Shown here: in pieces, positions 44,117 through 53,895 of the stretch
Position numbering within the stretch: the stretch's first letter is position 1
Layout: every line of letters begins with the position of its first letter
Assembly: GCF_009828025.1 (NCBI RefSeq)
Contig: NZ_WTYA01000002.1
Span: forward strand, 186,001-250,000
DNA: 64,000 bases
Direction: 5' to 3'
Source: Qipengyuania algicida
GTDB taxonomy: Bacteria > Pseudomonadota > Alphaproteobacteria > Sphingomonadales > Sphingomonadaceae
The notes under the pieces: model-generated
Told to the model about the DNA's origin: nothing
Seen by the model: only the letters and a program-made list of their open reading frames with translations
Database searches by the model: none
Translations under genes and position numbers: made by a program

Positions 44117-45982
44117 TCATGCCGGAGCCTGCGTCTTGCCCTTGGACTTTGCCGCCGCCTTCTTTGCCGCGCGTCGCTGGCCCTGCTCCTGCGCACTTCC
44201 CTGCGGCGGCGAAAAGCTGATCACCGTATCGCCCGGTCCCGGCGTTGGACGCGCGGCATGGGTGAAGAAGCGCATCTTGCCATCTTCAAGCACGAGCAGA
44301 AGCATATTGGCCGCTTGCGGCAAAGTGTCCTGCGCGTCCTCGAACTTAAAGTTGTCCGACAGCTTGGTTTTCCGAAAAACCCACCCGCTTTCGAGCCGGT
44401 TGGCGACCTCGGTTACCCCGAAACCGGATTCGAACAGTGCCCGGCCACGCAAGCTTTCGGGAAGCGCATGGCGATCATCTTCATCGCTCGATTGGCCGAG
44501 CTGGTAGACCGAATCGCGGCCGACTTCATAGGCGAACTCATTACAGACGAGCGTATTATAGGCCTCGTTATCGGTCGCTGCGACCAGCACCTGGAAAGGC
44601 GCGAGGTCGAGGTTATGCTCGGTTGCCTCATTGAGGATTTCGCCGTGATAGAACGGCAAGCCTTTCTGCCGTGCAGGACCAAGGCGTTCCCAGCTTGAGT
44701 CGACCACCATCACCGGCGTCTTGAGCTGATGCATCTGTTCGGCCAGTGCGATCGTCCATGGCGTACTGCCGACCAGCAGCAGTCCGGGCCGCGTCTCGCC
44801 TTTGACCTTGAGCAGTCGTGCAACCCAATCGATGGTAAAGCCATGCGCGATGATAGTGACCACCACTACCGCAAAGCTTAATCCGATCAGGACATTGCCA
44901 TCGGCATATCCGAGTTCGCCCAGTCGGAGGGCGAACAGACCGGAAATCGCGACCAGCACGATGCCGCGCGGGGCAATCCACGCGAGGAACAGCCGCTCGT
45001 TCCACGGCACCGAACTCCCCAGCAGGCTGATGAGTATCGTGGCAGGCCGGACGAGGAACAGCAGCGCGAGCAGAAAAGCACCGAACCGCCAGTTGAGATA
45101 GGCCAGATCTTCCCATTTGAGCGACGCCGACAAGAGGATAAAAATACCCGACACCAGCAGTATCGCGACATTCTCCTTGAACGGATGGATTGAGCGCATC
45201 GACTGGACGTTCATGTTGGCTAGCGCGATTCCCATGACCGTCACCGACACCAGACCCGCTTCGTGCTCGATCAGATTGGCTACGACGAACACGCCTATGA
45301 CAGACGTGAACAGCACCGGCACCTTGAGATATTCCGGGATCGTGCCACGTGGAAAGGTCCATGCGATGGCGACAGCGGCGACGTAGCCGATGAGCGCGGC
45401 GACCCCTGCAGCGATCAGCATGGGGGTCACAACCTGAAAGCCGTTGATCCCGGCACCTGTCAGCCGAAAATATTCATAGGCCACGACCGCACAGAGTGCA
45501 CCGGTAGGATCGTTGACGATCGCTTCCCATTTGAGGATCGAAGCCGGGCGTTGCTGGACGGACGATTGTCGTAGCAACGGCATGACCACCGTTGGACCGG
45601 TGACCACCAAAATGCCGCCGAACAGCACAGCCACAGGCCAGACCACTCCGGCGATCTGGTGAGCCGCGAGTGCACCAAGCGTCCACCCGATCGCGACACC
45701 AAGGGTCGCCAGTCGCCAGACTGCGCTACCCGAATGGCGCAATTCGCGGAAATCCAGACTCAAACCGCCTTCGAACAGGACAAGCGCGACCCCAACGGCA
45801 ATCATCGGTTCGAGCAGCGCACCGAAAGCATGCTCGGGATCGAAAATGCCCAGCACCGGACCAGCCAAAAAGCCCGCCGCCAGCATGAGCACGATCGCTG
45901 GCCAGCCCGTGCGCCAGGCGATCCACTGGGCACCAATGCCCAGGACGCCCACAAGGGCTATGACGATGGCTTGTTCTTGCAT
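44117..45982 (-). CDS. Cation/proton antiporter (CPA family) with C-terminal nucleotide-binding-like domain
   Basis: The 621-residue protein has twelve or so transmembrane helices (1-400). Antiporter motifs include FEGGLSLDFRELR and the ion-binding pair Asn157-Asp158 in AIVNDPTGAL, as in NhaP/CPA1 carriers. Residues 410-500 (RPGLLLVGSTPWTIALAEQ, VMVVDSSWERLGPA, VLVAATDNEAYNTLVCNEFA) look like a degenerate TrkA-N/Rossmann domain. The end is a basic Lys/Ala tail. It should exchange Na+ or K+ for H+ at the inner membrane, gated by the cytoplasmic domain. The ion is not determined. Confidence 0.87.
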   Translation of the reverse strand: MQEQAIVIALVGVLGIGAQWIAWRTGWPAIVLMLAAGFLAGPVLGIFDPEHAFGALLEPMIAVGVALVLFEGGLSLDFRELRHSGSAVWRLATLGVAIGWTLGALAAHQIAGVVWPVAVLFGGILVVTGPTVVMPLLRQSSVQQRPASILKWEAIVNDPTGALCAVVAYEYFRLTGAGINGFQVVTPMLIAAGVAALIGYVAAVAIAWTFPRGTIPEYLKVPVLFTSVIGVFVVANLIEHEAGLVSVTVMGIALANMNVQSMRSIHPFKENVAILLVSGIFILLSASLKWEDLAYLNWRFGAFLLALLFLVRPATILISLLGSSVPWNERLFLAWIAPRGIVLVAISGLFALRLGELGYADGNVLIGLSFAVVVVTIIAHGFTIDWVARLLKVKGETRPGLLLVGSTPWTIALAEQMHQLKTPVMVVDSSWERLGPARQKGLPFYHGEILNEATEHNLDLAPFQVLVAATDNEAYNTLVCNEFAYEVGRDSVYQLGQSSDEDDRHALPESLRGRALFESGFGVTEVANRLESGWVFRKTKLSDNFKFEDAQDTLPQAANMLLLVLEDGKMRFFTHAARPTPGPGDTVISFSPPQGSAQEQGQRRAAKKAAAKSKGKTQAPA

Positions 45983-46063
45983 TTCGGTTGCGCTTCCCCT
46001 CCGGGAATAGTGTGACGCTATCCCCAGCCTGTTTCAATGCATGAGACGCCGGTTCTTTCCGAG

Positions 46064-46600
46064 TCAGTGACCGGCAAAGTCCATCAACGCTTGGGTGGCA
46101 ACGCCAATTCCGCCGAGCTTTTTTGCGCCGCCCAATTCCGGCAGGTCGATGACGAAAGCCGCGCGCTCGACGATGGCACCGGCCCGGCGCAGCAATTCTG
46201 CCGCCGCGCATGCGGTTCCACCTGTGGCGATGAGATCGTCCACCAGCACCACCCGTTCGCCCTGATCGATAAGGCTCGGGTCGATCTCCAACCGATCGGT
46301 GCCATATTCCAGCTGGTAATCGATGCCGATGGTGGCGACTGGCAGCTTGCCCGGCTTGCGAACCGGGACGAAACCGATGCCGAGCTCGATCGCAACAGCC
46401 GCACCGAAAATAAACCCACGCGCTTCCATCCCGGCAATAGCCTGCGCCCCTGCATCGCGCGCGCTATCCGCCAGCCAGCTGACTGTTGCGGTGAGACCTT
46501 CACCGTGGCGGATCAGTGTGGTGATGTCACGAAACTGAATTCCCGGCGAGGGAAAATCCGGCACCGTACGAACCAAAGCCTTCAGCTCTTCGGGCGTCAT
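46064..46600 (-). CDS. apt: Adenine phosphoribosyltransferase
   Basis: Apt salvages adenine to AMP with PRPP. In this 178-residue protein the PRPP-binding motif VVLVDDLIATGGT is near residues 113-125. FPSPGIQFRDITTLI and GMEARGFIFGAAVAIELG are the other family signatures. Length is standard. It lies downstream of petC, separated by 64 bases with a hairpin, and upstream of the antiporter, all on the same strand. Confidence 0.95.
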   Translation of the reverse strand: MTPEELKALVRTVPDFPSPGIQFRDITTLIRHGEGLTATVSWLADSARDAGAQAIAGMEARGFIFGAAVAIELGIGFVPVRKPGKLPVATIGIDYQLEYGTDRLEIDPSLIDQGERVVLVDDLIATGGTACAAAELLRRAGAIVERAAFVIDLPELGGAKKLGGIGVATQALMDFAGH

Positions 46601-46619
46601 GGGGAAATACCTCGCCCGG

Positions 46620-46641
46620 AGGCCGGATCGCAGTCCGGCCT
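46620..46641. repeat. Hairpin between petC and apt
   Basis: AGGCCGGA and TCCGGCCT form a perfect 8-bp stem around a 6-nt loop. It lies after petC on the reverse strand. It lacks a T-tract, so it may be a REP-like unit or a weak attenuator instead of a true terminator. Confidence 0.5.
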
Positions 46642-46664
46642 ACCGGATCGACGCATAGCTATGG

Positions 46665-47546
46665 TCAGGCCGCTTTCTTCGGCTTAACCGCCGCCCAGAC
46701 CTGTTGCTTGGACATGTAGGCAAGGCCCGTCGCGAAGATCAGGAAGATCACTACCGGCCAGCCGGTCTGGCGACGTTTCACCAGCTTGGGCTCCGCTGTC
46801 CATGTCAGGAAAGCGGCCACGTCTTCGGCCATACTCTTGATGTCGCTGGGCGCACCATCGTCGAAGGTAACTTGCCCATCGGTATGCAGCGGTGGCGGCA
46901 TGGCGATGTTGAGGTTGGCGAAATAGGGGTTGTAGTGCAGGCCCGGAGGCGTCTTGGCTTCGGGGAACCGCTTAAGCAGCTCCGCGGGCTGCTTCTGATA
47001 CCCCGTCAGCAGCGAAACGACATAATTGGTGCCATCGTGACGCGCCTTGGTCATCAACGAAAGATCGGGCGGCACCGCATTGTTGTTCGCCGCACGCGCC
47101 GCAATCTCATTGGGATAAGGCGAGGGGAAATAATCGGTCGGCAGCCCCGGAACCGTGGTGGCTTCGCCGGTGTTCTTGTCGACCCCGGGCACCTGATGCT
47201 TGGCGGCAAACGCCTTGATCTGTCCAGGCGTCAGCCCGAGTTCGGCAAGGTCGCGAAACGCGACAAACTTCAGGCTGTGGCAGGCCGAGCAAACCTCGTC
47301 ATAAACCTTCAGGCCGCGCTGGAGCTGGCCGACGTCCCAGTTTCCAACCGGCCCGTCGAAGCTGAAATCATAGTGGTTCGGATGCTTATGGAAGGCCTGC
47401 TCCACATTGGGTTCGGTGAACTGGCCATATTCGGCGAGGTTCGAAAACCCGGGTCCGATTCCACGGACCAGCGCCCACAGTACCGAGAGCGCGAAGAAAA
47501 GGCCGATGGCGACGGCGACGACGCGGATGGAAATGAGTTGGCGCAT
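46665..47546 (-). CDS. petC: Cytochrome c1 of the bc1 complex
   Basis: Cytochrome c1 passes electrons from the Rieske protein to soluble or membrane cytochrome c. The 293-residue protein has an N-terminal hydrophobic signal (4-27), haem c attachment site CSACH (86-90), the axial methionine Met216 in NIAMPPPL and a C-terminal membrane anchor (about 265-283). The start at 47546 (MRQLISIRV) is chosen because earlier frames overlap petB. It is the third gene of petA-petB-petC. Confidence 0.95.
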   Translation of the reverse strand: MRQLISIRVVAVAIGLFFALSVLWALVRGIGPGFSNLAEYGQFTEPNVEQAFHKHPNHYDFSFDGPVGNWDVGQLQRGLKVYDEVCSACHSLKFVAFRDLAELGLTPGQIKAFAAKHQVPGVDKNTGEATTVPGLPTDYFPSPYPNEIAARAANNNAVPPDLSLMTKARHDGTNYVVSLLTGYQKQPAELLKRFPEAKTPPGLHYNPYFANLNIAMPPPLHTDGQVTFDDGAPSDIKSMAEDVAAFLTWTAEPKLVKRRQTGWPVVIFLIFATGLAYMSKQQVWAAVKPKKAA

Positions 47547-47577
47547 GATCGTGTTAGGTCCGTTCTCTTCGCTCGTC

Positions 47578-48873
47578 TCAGACCGCGGGATCCGCGGCTT
47601 CACCCTTTACCATTGTCTTGTCGGAACCCAGCACCGCTTCGGTGATCGAATTGGGCAGCGGCTCCGGCTTTTCCACCATGCTGACGATCGGCAGGACCAC
47701 CAGGAAATGAAGGAAATAATACGCGGTCGCGATTTGGCTGAGCATCACATAAGGCTCTTCCGCCGGAGCGCCGCCGCAATAGAACAGCAGCGCCATGGTC
47801 GGGATCAGACCGAACCAGAAGAACTTGCGGAACAGCGGGCGGTAGTGGCCGGAACGCACCGGGCTGCGATCAAGCCAAGGCAGGAAGAACCACATCAGGA
47901 TCGCGCTGAACATCGCCATCACGCCCATCAGCTTGGCGGGAATGAAGAAGATGTCCTGAGTGAAGGCGCGCAGGATCGCGTAGAACGGCCAGAAGTACCA
48001 TTCGGGCACGATGTGCGCCGGGGTCGAGAGCGGGTTTGCCTCGATATAATTGTCCGGGTGGCCGAGATAGTTCGGCAGGAAAAACACCAGGATAAAGAAC
48101 AATACCAGCGCAACGCCCAGCCCGAAACCGTCCTTGGCGGTGTAATAGGGATGGAACGGGACGGTGTCGCTTTCGTCCTTCACCTCGACCCCTGTGGGGT
48201 TGGAGGAGCCGGGAATATGTAGCGCCCAGATATGCAGGATCACCACGCCCAGGATCACGAACGGCAGCAGGAAGTGCAGGCTGAAGAAACGATTGAGAGA
48301 GGCGTTGTCGGGCGCGTAGCCACCCAGCAACCAGACTTCGATCGCCTCTCCGGCGAGCGGGATTGCACCGAACAGGCTGGTGATGACCTTGGCACCCCAG
48401 TAGCTCATCTGGCCCCATGGCAGCACATAGCCCATGAAAGCGGTCGCCATCATCAGCAGGAAGATGACCACGCCGAGCAGCCAGATCATCTCGCGCGGCG
48501 CCTTATACGACGAATAATAGAATCCGCGGAAGATGTGGATGTAGACAACGATGAAGAAGAAGCTCGCGCCATTGGCGTGCGCGTAACGCAGCAACCAACC
48601 CCAGTTCACGTCGCGCATGATGTGCTCGATCGAACTGAAGGCAACGGTCGAATTGGCGGCATAATGCATCGCCAGCACCACGCCGGTGACGATCTGGAAT
48701 ACAAGGAAGAACCCGGCGAGGACGCCGAAATTCCAGAAATAGGAAAGATTGCGCGGAACCGGGTAGCCCGCACCGACAGCATTATAGACCAGCCGCGGCA
48801 ATGGCAGCTTTTCGTCCATGTACCGCATCAACGGATGCTGCGGTTGATATTCCTTGGCCCAGGGAAAACTCAT
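47578..48873 (-). CDS. petB: Cytochrome b of the bc1 complex
   Basis: The core quinol-oxidising subunit binds two b haems between eight helices. The 431-residue protein has paired histidines in AMHYA and [12 protein letters not shown] on helix B and in [27 protein letters not shown] on helix D. It also has the quinol-site [14 protein letters not shown] (PEWY). Length and motifs are standard. petA precedes by 33 bases and petC follows after 31. Confidence 0.96.
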   Translation of the reverse strand: MSFPWAKEYQPQHPLMRYMDEKLPLPRLVYNAVGAGYPVPRNLSYFWNFGVLAGFFLVFQIVTGVVLAMHYAANSTVAFSSIEHIMRDVNWGWLLRYAHANGASFFFIVVYIHIFRGFYYSSYKAPREMIWLLGVVIFLLMMATAFMGYVLPWGQMSYWGAKVITSLFGAIPLAGEAIEVWLLGGYAPDNASLNRFFSLHFLLPFVILGVVILHIWALHIPGSSNPTGVEVKDESDTVPFHPYYTAKDGFGLGVALVLFFILVFFLPNYLGHPDNYIEANPLSTPAHIVPEWYFWPFYAILRAFTQDIFFIPAKLMGVMAMFSAILMWFFLPWLDRSPVRSGHYRPLFRKFFWFGLIPTMALLFYCGGAPAEEPYVMLSQIATAYYFLHFLVVLPIVSMVEKPEPLPNSITEAVLGSDKTMVKGEAADPAV

Positions 48874-48906
48874 TGCGTGCTCGTCCTGCCTTCTTAGCCT
48901 GTCGTA

Positions 48907-49500
48907 TCAGCCGACGGTGATCTTGGTGTCGGTGTCGAATTTATAGTCGGGAACCACGAGGTTCTTCGGCGCCGGGCCTTTGCGAATGCGCGCGGCAGTA
49001 TCGTACTGCGAGCCGTGGCAAGGGCAGAAATAGCCACCGTAATCGCCGCGATTCTGTTCCGAGGTGATCCCCAGCGGCACGCAACCCAAGTGAGTGCACA
49101 CACCCATGGTAATCAGCCATTCCTTGCGACCTTCCTTCGTCCGCTCCTCGAGCGTTTCGGGATCACGCAGTTCGGACAGCGGCACCGCGTCCGCTTCGGC
49201 GATTTCCTTCGGCGTAAGCTTGCGCACGAACAGCGGCTGCTTGCGGAAAACCGCGGTAATGCCCTGCCCGGCTTCGATCGAGGACAGATCGACATCAGTC
49301 GTACTGGCAGCAAGAACGTCCGCAGAAGGCGCCATTTGGCTGATCAGCGGGTACAGCACGACGAGACCGCCGACACCCGCAGCGCTGACGGCGGCGACAT
49401 TGGCCGGAATACCGAGAACGTCACGACGACGAAGACCGCCAGAGTCATGATCGCTATCGTTCGTGGTCGAAGAGTCAGCGGTTGCGGCGGTGTCTGCCAT
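48907..49500 (-). CDS. petA: Rieske iron-sulfur subunit of the bc1 complex
   Basis: The Rieske protein carries electrons from ubiquinol to cytochrome c1. The 2Fe-2S ligands are Cys135-His137 (CTHLGC) and Cys159-His162 (CPCHGS). The N-terminus has a twin-arginine motif (LRRRDVLG, 23-30) ahead of a hydrophobic anchor, as for Tat-dependent Rieske proteins. The 197-residue length is normal. The start at 49500 (MADTAAT) is preferred; longer frames add an arginine/glycine-rich, unlikely extension. The 207 bases to the next gene must hold the promoter. Confidence 0.95.
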   Translation of the reverse strand: MADTAATADSSTTNDSDHDSGGLRRRDVLGIPANVAAVSAAGVGGLVVLYPLISQMAPSADVLAASTTDVDLSSIEAGQGITAVFRKQPLFVRKLTPKEIAEADAVPLSELRDPETLEERTKEGRKEWLITMGVCTHLGCVPLGITSEQNRGDYGGYFCPCHGSQYDTAARIRKGPAPKNLVVPDYKFDTDTKITVG

Positions 49501-49707
49501 CAGTCCCTTGCCTTGTCCTGCACTCACCGGACGGACGAGCCGGGTGTGCGCGAATCCCTGTGATCGGAAAGGACAACCCCTCCCCCCTATACGCCCCCCA
49601 CACCCCATGTAATGCGCCGGGAGGACGCGATTAATCTGAGCGTCTAGCGGCTCAAAGTGGGGTTGCCAACCGCCATTTTTTCACCATCCCCCGCAACACG
49701 CTAAAGA

Positions 49708-50382
49708 TTAGGGAAGTATTCCGATGACGCTGGTCTGTCGGCCACCGGTCGGTTCGCCGCGGTGAGTGGCGCGGCGATAAGAGCAAAATCGCGCCTCATC
49801 GACATAGGTATCGCAGGCGAGATCGGCATGTTGTTCGATACCGGCCAATGCAAGACGGGATTCGATGTAACCGGGCAGGTCGAGCTGATAATGCCCCTCT
49901 CGCCCTTCTACAAAGAACCGTTCGTTTTCAACCGCCTGATCGCAAAACCTTTCGCGCAAGCCCGCATCGACCTCATAGCTTTCCTGCGCAATGGTCGGTC
50001 CGATTGCGGCACGAATGCGCTCCCGTTGCGCGCCGAGCGCCTCCATGGCAGCGATTGTGTTTTCGACCACGCCGCCCAGGGCACCGCGCCAACCGGCATG
50101 GGCCGCAGCGACCACGCCCGCCGCCTGATCCGCGAAAACGACCGGGCCGCAATCCGCGGTCACTATGCCTAGAAGCAAGCCGGGCACATCCGTCACCAGT
50201 GCGTCGGCAGCGGGTGGATCACCGGCGAAGGGCTCGGTGACGGTCGCAACGTCTGCCGAGTGTACCTGGCGCAACAACACGAGCTGCGCGCCCGGCAATA
50301 CCGCCTGCGGATCGATCCCTGCGCGAGTCGAGAAGCCGTGCGGCACCTCGCCCAGAACCGGTGCGGTGAGAAAATCACGCAT
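49708..50382 (-). CDS. pgeF: PgeF/YfiH-family (multicopper polyphenol oxidase-fold) enzyme
   Basis: The 224-residue protein has the family's metal site, His41 (RQVHSADV), Cys78 (VTADCGPV) and His95 (AAHAGWRG). Members have been described as purine nucleoside phosphorylases, laccase-like enzymes and, in E. coli, a peptidoglycan editing factor that removes mis-incorporated L-serine. Which role holds here is not clear from sequence. pepN ends five bases upstream on the same strand, so both are probably co-transcribed. Confidence 0.9.
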   Translation of the reverse strand: MRDFLTAPVLGEVPHGFSTRAGIDPQAVLPGAQLVLLRQVHSADVATVTEPFAGDPPAADALVTDVPGLLLGIVTADCGPVVFADQAAGVVAAAHAGWRGALGGVVENTIAAMEALGAQRERIRAAIGPTIAQESYEVDAGLRERFCDQAVENERFFVEGREGHYQLDLPGYIESRLALAGIEQHADLACDTYVDEARFCSYRRATHRGEPTGGRQTSVIGILP

Positions 50383-50387
50383 TGCGG

Positions 50388-53042
50388 TTACCCGAGCGAA
50401 CGCGTGACCTGTTCGTAGGTGTCGCGCGACAGCTTCGGTGCATCGGCGATCCGCTGCAGTTCAGCCTGCATCATGCCTGCACGTTTCGGCTCGATCCGGC
50501 GCCAGCGGCCAAGCGAGGGGACGAACCGCGCCGCGGTCTGGGCATTGAGCGGGTCAAGTGCGAGGATAAGGTCGGCGATCATCCGATAGCCCTCGCCGCT
50601 CGCTGCATGGAACCCATGAGGGTTGCCCGCAAAGGCCATGTAGAGCGAGCGCACCCGGTTCGGGTTTTTGAGCGTGAAATCAGGATGATCGGCCAGTGCC
50701 TTGACGTGCTCGACAACCTGCGGGTGGAGCGAGGACGCCTGGATCGCGAACCATTTGTCGATCACCAGCGGATTGCCTTTGTAGCGCTCGTAGAAATCGA
50801 GCAGCCGCGCTGTCCGTTCGGGCGAATCGATGCCGCACAAGGCCATCAATGCGCCCTGCCGGTCGGTCATGTTGTCGGCCCGGTCATACTGTTCGTCCGC
50901 CATCTGCGATGCGCGCACCGGATCGGCGGCGGCGCAATAGGCAAGCGCCAGCGATTTGACCTTGCGCGCCCCCTTGGCCGCTGCGTCCATTGCAAAGGGC
51001 ACTGCCGCCGCACGTTCGTGCAATGCCTTGAAGCTGTCGCCCAATGACGCGCCAAGCTTGGCTTTGAGGGCCTCGCGTTCGGCATGGATCAGCGCCGGAT
51101 CGGCAATCAGCAACTGCTCCATCAGATAGGTCACACTCGGCAACAGCATCAGCTCGCCGCGCATGAGATCGTCGAGCCGATCGTCGGTCAGGATCGCTCC
51201 CAACGCCTGGACTATCGCATCTTCAGCTTCGGTGCGGGAATTGTCGCCCTGAGTGCCGCCTGCCGCTTCGACAAGATGGCCAACCACCAGATCCTGCATT
51301 GCCTCGTAGCGCGCGAAGGGATCGTCGTCGTGCATGGCCAGAAACGCGAGATCTTCTCGCGCAATGTCGCGCTCGATCCGCACGGGAGCAGAAAAGCCGC
51401 GATTGAGCGACAGGACTGCATTCTCGGGCGCGTCCTCGATAGTGACCTTGGTCTCGGCACTGTCGAGCACCACGAGCGATTCCTTGGCCGGCTCACCTCC
51501 GCCCCGGTCGAACAGCGCAGTCTTGAGCGGGATCACCATCGGTTGCTTGGTATCCTGCCCCGGCGTGGGAGGGACTTCCTGCCGAAAGGTCAGCTCAAGT
51601 TTGTCGCCTGACCGCTCGCTGTCGAGCTTGATGCGCGGCGTTCCGGCCTGACTGTACCAGAGGCGGAATTGCTTCAGATCGAGCCCTGCGCCATCCTCAA
51701 TCGCGCTGACAAAATCCTCACACGTCGCCGCTTCGCCATCGTGGCGTTCGAAATAGAGGTCGGTCCCTTTACGGAACCGTTCCGGGCCCGCCATCGTGCG
51801 CATCATGCGGATCACCTCGGCTCCCTTGTTGTAGACCGTGGCTGTGTAGAAATTGCTGATCTCACGGAAAGAATCGGGCCTGATCGGATGCGCCAGCGGC
51901 CCCGAATCCTCTGGGAACTGCACGCTGCGCAGCACGCGCACATCCTCGATCCGCTTGACCGGGGCAGAACCCATGTCCTGGCTGAACAACTGGTCGCGCA
52001 GCACGGTGAAGCCTTCCTTCAGGCTCAGCTGGAACCAGTCGCGGCAGGTGATGCGGTTGCCCGACCAATTGTGGAAATATTCGTGGCCGATGACGCCTTC
52101 GATCCCGTCATAATCTCCATCCGTGGCGGTTTCCGGGTCGGCGAGGACGTATTTGGTGTTGAAGACGTTAAGCCCCTTGTTCTCCATCGCCCCCATATTG
52201 AAATCGCTGACCGCGACGATGTTGAAACAATCGAGATCATATTCGCGCCCGAAGGTCTCTTCGTCCCATGTCATCGCGCGCTTCAGTGATTCCATCGCGT
52301 GTTCGGTGCGCGGCAAGTCTTCGTCGCGCACCCACACCGCCAGATCGACCTTGCGCCCGCTCATGGTCGTGAAGCTGTCCACGCGCGCGACCAGATCGCC
52401 CGCGACCAGCGCGAAAAGATAGCTCGGCTTGGGCCAGGGATCGTGCCATTCGGCCCAGTGATTTTCGCCCTCCTCACCACTATCGGTGCGGTTGCCGTTG
52501 GACAGGAGAATGGGGAACAGAGCCTTCGGTCCGCTCATCCGCACGGTGTAGGTGGACAGCACATCTGGCCGGTCGGGGAAGAAGGTAATCCGCCGGAACC
52601 CTTCGGCTTCGCACTGGGTGCACAGCATCCCGTTCGATGCATAGAGCCCCATCAACTGCGAATTGGCCGAAGGCGCCAGCCGCGTGACGATGGTCAGTGT
52701 ATGGCTGTCGCCTGAGAGTGAGATGACGAGATCGTCGCCATCCATCGTGTGACCTTCGCAGTCGGCGCCGTCGCAATGGAGCGACACCAGCTCAAGACCA
52801 TCACCGTTCAGACGGATCGTTCGCGAAACCTCGGCAACCGGATTGCGTTCGACCTCCAGCGTAGCGGTGACCAGCGTTTCGTCGAGGCCAAGCTGGAAAT
52901 CGAGAAACGTATTCGGCATGCGCCAGGCGAACGGTTTGTAATCCTTGCGAAAGATTTCCGCTGGCGGTGCGGGGGTTTGGACTGGCGCGTCGGCCATTTC
53001 GGGGTTGCCATCGGGCGAGGCGGGGGTGCGTGCAATATCCAT
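50388..53042 (-). CDS. pepN: Aminopeptidase N (M1 zinc metallopeptidase)
   Basis: PepN removes N-terminal residues from peptides in the cytoplasm. The 884-residue protein has the exopeptidase motif GAMEN (284-288), the zinc motif HEYFH (His320, Glu321, His324) and Glu343 as third ligand, and the long helical C-terminal domain of the E. coli type. All catalytic residues are present. I used the ATG at 53042; another in-frame ATG at 52997 (MADAPVQ) is possible, since the region before it is low in conservation. pgeF follows after five bases. Confidence 0.95.
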   Translation of the reverse strand: MDIARTPASPDGNPEMADAPVQTPAPPAEIFRKDYKPFAWRMPNTFLDFQLGLDETLVTATLEVERNPVAEVSRTIRLNGDGLELVSLHCDGADCEGHTMDGDDLVISLSGDSHTLTIVTRLAPSANSQLMGLYASNGMLCTQCEAEGFRRITFFPDRPDVLSTYTVRMSGPKALFPILLSNGNRTDSGEEGENHWAEWHDPWPKPSYLFALVAGDLVARVDSFTTMSGRKVDLAVWVRDEDLPRTEHAMESLKRAMTWDEETFGREYDLDCFNIVAVSDFNMGAMENKGLNVFNTKYVLADPETATDGDYDGIEGVIGHEYFHNWSGNRITCRDWFQLSLKEGFTVLRDQLFSQDMGSAPVKRIEDVRVLRSVQFPEDSGPLAHPIRPDSFREISNFYTATVYNKGAEVIRMMRTMAGPERFRKGTDLYFERHDGEAATCEDFVSAIEDGAGLDLKQFRLWYSQAGTPRIKLDSERSGDKLELTFRQEVPPTPGQDTKQPMVIPLKTALFDRGGGEPAKESLVVLDSAETKVTIEDAPENAVLSLNRGFSAPVRIERDIAREDLAFLAMHDDDPFARYEAMQDLVVGHLVEAAGGTQGDNSRTEAEDAIVQALGAILTDDRLDDLMRGELMLLPSVTYLMEQLLIADPALIHAEREALKAKLGASLGDSFKALHERAAAVPFAMDAAAKGARKVKSLALAYCAAADPVRASQMADEQYDRADNMTDRQGALMALCGIDSPERTARLLDFYERYKGNPLVIDKWFAIQASSLHPQVVEHVKALADHPDFTLKNPNRVRSLYMAFAGNPHGFHAASGEGYRMIADLILALDPLNAQTAARFVPSLGRWRRIEPKRAGMMQAELQRIADAPKLSRDTYEQVTRSLG

Positions 53043-53094
53043 GAATTTCGATCTAGGGTTTTTCCTTGGGACGTCCACCCGCTAGAACGCGTGG

Positions 53095-53895
53095 ATGGGC
53101 AATCTGTTCATTTTCGGGCTCGGCTATACGGCAAAGAGACTCAGAGACCTGCTGATCAGCGATGGCTGGCAGGTACGCGCCACCGGCAGCGCGGGCGATG
53201 TCGCCTTCGATGACAGCGCCGCCGTGCGCAACGCGCTGGCACAAGCAAGCCATGTGCTCTCCAGCGTGCCCCCGGGCGATGGCGGCGATCCGGTGCTTGA
53301 CCGCTATGGCGATGCTCTGAGTCATCACTGGCTCGGCTATCTTTCCTCCAGCGGAGTCTATGGCGACACCGGCGGCGCGTGGGTGGACGAAAGCGCGCCT
53401 ACGGGGACAGGGCGGCGCGTAGCGCGCAACGAGGCCGATGCCGCATGGCTGGCGCGCGATGCACGGGTGTTCCGCCTGCCGGGCATCTATGGCCCGGGCC
53501 GCAGCACCTTCGACCGGATACGCGCGGGCAAGGCACATCGCATCGACCTGCCCGGACAGGTGTTCAGCCGTATCCATGTGGACGACATCGCCTCTGCCAT
53601 CATCGCCGCGCTGGAGGGAGACGCACCAGCCGGAGCCTACAATATCGCCGACGATCATCCAGCGAGCCACAACGCCGTGGTCGAGGAGGCCTGCTGCCTG
53701 CTGGGTATCGCCCCACCGCCGCTGCAATCTATCGAGGAAGCGGGGCTATCCCCGATGGCGCGCGGGTTCTACGCCGAAAACCGCCGCGTCGCCAATGGCA
53801 AGGCGCGGCGCGTCCTAGTATGGCAACCCACCTACCGCGATTACCGTTCGGGTCTCACCGCCATTCTGGCCGCGGAAGGCACAGACGCGCTCTGA
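53095..53895 (+). CDS. NAD(P)-dependent epimerase/dehydratase-like protein (extended SDR fold)
   Basis: The 266-residue protein has an N-terminal nucleotide-binding motif FGLGYTAKRL (8-17), a LSSSGVYGD segment and RLPGIYGPGR typical of SDR proteins related to YeeZ-type enzymes. The catalytic YxxxK is not obvious, since SSGVYGDTGGAW follows instead, so activity is uncertain. It is divergent from pepN and its last 55 bases overlap the convergent EamA gene. Confidence 0.8.
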   Translation: MGNLFIFGLGYTAKRLRDLLISDGWQVRATGSAGDVAFDDSAAVRNALAQASHVLSSVPPGDGGDPVLDRYGDALSHHWLGYLSSSGVYGDTGGAWVDESAPTGTGRRVARNEADAAWLARDARVFRLPGIYGPGRSTFDRIRAGKAHRIDLPGQVFSRIHVDDIASAIIAALEGDAPAGAYNIADDHPASHNAVVEEACCLLGIAPPPLQSIEEAGLSPMARGFYAENRRVANGKARRVLVWQPTYRDYRSGLTAILAAEGTDAL

